Source: a bacterium (GTDB lineage: Bacteria > Bdellovibrionota > FAC87 > UBA2466). Taken from it: a DNA stretch of 7,615 nt. The notes beneath the pieces were generated by a model that saw nothing but the letters and a program-made list of their open reading frames with translations, ran no database searches and was not told the DNA's origin. This document shows, one piece after another, positions 6,241 through 7,615 of the stretch (the first letter of the stretch is position 1; each line of letters starts with the position of its first letter). The stretch covers positions 1-7,615 of the forward strand of contig JAIEOG010000016.1 in assembly GCA_019750655.1 (NCBI GenBank). The letters are read 5' to 3'. The translations under genes were made by a program, and so were the position numbers.

Positions 6241-6912
6241 GACCAAAGGCTTCCACTCACCGACAGGCCCCGCCCACCGCACCAGGCCTTTGTCCTGCTC
6301 AATCACCTGCGTCGCCATGGCGTAAACATCTTCGGGATCGTGAGAAACCAAGAGGGCCGCGACTTGGTGTTCTTCCACGAGATTCTTCACCAGTTCCCGC
6401 AAGCCGTGGCGTGTGTGGGTGTCTAGTGCCGAGAAAGGCTCATCCAAAAGTAGAACGGGGAAACCCACTACCAACGCGCGCGCCAGAGCCACACGCTGTG
6501 CTTGCCCCTCGGAGATCTGCGAAGCCGCGCGCTCGCCCAGCCCTTCGAGGCCTACTTTGCGCAACCATAAGCGCGCTTGTTCCAACCGTGCGGCCGCCGG
6601 CTCTCCGCGCAAGGCTAAACCAAAAGCAATGTTTTGCTCGATATTAAGGTGTGGAAACAAGGCGCTGCGTTGAAAAACAGTGGCCGTCTGCCGCTTCTCT
6701 GGCGGAAGCCCGTCGATGCGTCGATCCGCGGCCCAGATTTCGCCTGCTTCTAGCGGCAGAAAGCCGCCAATCGCTTCCAGAAGCGATGACTTTCCCGAGC
6801 CACTCGCACCGAATACACCCGTGATCGTGCCTGCAGGAATTTCTAAGAACGGCACCGTCCCTTGAAAACTTCCACGCCGAAAGCGCAAGTTTTGTAGTCG
6901 CAAAAGACTCAC
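6238..6912 (-). CDS. ABC importer ATP-binding protein, possibly ThiQ-like
   Basis: A 224-residue nucleotide-binding subunit that would drive a binding-protein-dependent importer from the cytoplasmic side of the membrane. Visible motifs: Walker A GASGSGKS (35-42), Q-loop with Gln81 (VFQRSALFPHLN), signature ISEGQ (133-137), Walker B LLLDEP (154-159), D-loop SALD (161-164) and the switch His191. The signature has Glu where LSGGQ has its first Gly; the essential Ser and second Gly remain. Length without a C-terminal regulatory domain matches ThiQ-type ATPases rather than the roughly 350-residue FbpC, PotA or MalK type. The GTG start overlaps the permease stop as GTGA, and AGAGG (6922-6926, minus) lies 9 bases upstream. 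It is last in its operon and ends in a hairpin. Ferric-iron, molybdate or other anion import are alternatives to thiamine. Confidence 0.93.
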   Translation of the reverse strand: MSLLRLQNLRFRRGSFQGTVPFLEIPAGTITGVFGASGSGKSSLLEAIGGFLPLEAGEIWAADRRIDGLPPEKRQTATVFQRSALFPHLNIEQNIAFGLALRGEPAAARLEQARLWLRKVGLEGLGERAASQISEGQAQRVALARALVVGFPVLLLDEPFSALDTHTRHGLRELVKNLVEEHQVAALLVSHDPEDVYAMATQVIEQDKGLVRWAGPVGEWKPLV

Positions 6913-7615
6913 AGTGCTCTGCCTCTTTCCAAACGAGAAAGCAAAAGTGCCAACACTGCCGTGAGCCCGAGCAAAACCAGAGCGCCCGCATAGGCCTGTT
7001 CAAAACGGTAGCGCGCCATCGAGTGGTAAATCACGTAGGTCAGGTTTTGCGTGCTCTGTGCCGGAAAAAGCAGAGTCGAACCCGTTTCCCCTAGCGACAG
7101 CGCCGCCCCCAACAAGAAAGCTAAGCCCACCGCCGGACGCAAAGCGGGCCATTCTACCCAGCGCAGAACTTGCCAAGGAGTTGCGCCAAGATTGCGGCTG
7201 ACGCGGTACCAAACTTCTGGCAGCCGCTCGAAGCCCTGGTGCAAAGGCCGAATCGCAAGCGGAACCGCGAGCAACGACTGCGCGAGCACCACCCCCAGCC
7301 AACGCCCCGAATCCGAATACAACCACTCGGGAAACGCCAAGCGCCAACCCAGGAGCAATAAAATGCTCGATACACCGAGCGGCACCGTCGCGAGCCACGC
7401 AATCGTGCGCTTCGCCCACGGCCCCCATCCCCGAGCTCCGTAGCAAAGCGCAAACGCTAACGCCGTTGCCAGAGCGCCCACACTCATCGCAAGTGCGAGA
7501 CTCGCGCCCAGAGGCCCCCACCAAAAAGCATCGCTCAATCCCGAAAAGCCGCGCACCCCGAATAAGAGCAGCGGCACTCCCCAGAATACAAATACCGCGG
7601 CGGCATACAGCGCCG
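6909..7615 (-). CDS. ABC importer permease, C-terminal part (ThiP/FbpB type)
   Basis: The frame is open to the right edge, so the N-terminus lies outside; the GTG at 7577 is probably internal because in-frame hydrophobic codons (ALYAAAVFVFWG) continue upstream of it. Numbering from that GTG, hydrophobic spans occur at about 23-45, 60-79, 94-110, 148-170 and 195-213. The cytoplasmic EAA loop that docks the ATPase reads YRVSRNLGATPWQVLRW (124-140) and is followed by PALRPAVG and SLGETGSTLLF (161-171). The loop, the SLGExGxxxLF segment and the later YVIYHSMARYRFEQA stretch resemble the second half of ThiP-like and ferric-iron permeases, which are usually two-domain proteins of about 530 residues. 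The partner ATPase overlaps by 4 bases. The binding protein, which would settle the substrate, must be outside the window. Confidence 0.88.
   Translation of the reverse strand, partial: ALYAAAVFVFWGVPLLLFGVRGFSGLSDAFWWGPLGASLALAMSVGALATALAFALCYGARGWGPWAKRTIAWLATVPLGVSSILLLLGWRLAFPEWLYSDSGRWLGVVLAQSLLAVPLAIRPLHQGFERLPEVWYRVSRNLGATPWQVLRWVEWPALRPAVGLAFLLGAALSLGETGSTLLFPAQSTQNLTYVIYHSMARYRFEQAYAGALVLLGLTAVLALLLSRLERGRAL

Noticed and set aside
7000..7524. 174-codon frame on the minus strand within the permease region
   Set aside because: It overlaps the permease in another frame and is rich in Gly, Arg, Ser and Ala with no conserved pattern, whereas the permease frame has the EAA loop and membrane spans.

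Overview
The window looks like chromosomal DNA from a Gram-negative bacterium. It carries lpxC, the committed step of lipid A synthesis, together with galU, priA and several Sec-exported proteins, so an outer membrane can be assumed. Base composition is moderately GC-rich and even throughout, and gene packing is tight, with three start/stop overlaps. No transposase, integrase, phage gene, tRNA, rRNA or CRISPR array is visible. The mixture of well-conserved housekeeping enzymes and unfamiliar small secreted proteins would suit a deltaproteobacterial or Bdellovibrionota-type genome, but that placement is a guess from gene style and no lineage marker was tested.

Layout. (1) 1-329, plus strand: the C-terminal end of a membrane-embedded M50 (site-2) metalloprotease, cut by the window edge. 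(2) 422-823, plus: a small predicted secreted protein with its own possible promoter and a clear rho-independent terminator at 833-863. (3) 865-4579, minus: a three-gene operon read galU, then an unrecognised secreted protein, then priA. Both junctions are 4-base ATGA overlaps. (4) 4580-4787: a divergent control region of 208 bases holding a perfect 18-base dyad. (5) 4788-5762, plus: lpxC. (6) 5854-6201, plus: a 115-residue predicted secreted protein with six cysteines. (7) 6211-6240: a strong GNRA-loop hairpin between convergent genes. (8) 6238-7615, minus: an ABC importer ATPase and the C-terminal part of its permease, overlapping by GTGA. The permease leaves the window, and the pair looks most like thiamine or ferric-iron importers.

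How the parts relate. GalU makes UDP-glucose and LpxC commits UDP-GlcNAc-derived precursor to lipid A, so the divergent pair places two envelope-precursor enzymes on one control region. The exported protein between galU and priA would fit an envelope role. PriA, which restarts replication forks, appears to ride on the same transcript. No stretch longer than 300 bases lacks a gene. I found no convincing new defence, mobile or RNA-based system; the most unusual items are the intergenic dyad, the galU-secreted-priA arrangement and the uncharacterised secreted proteins.
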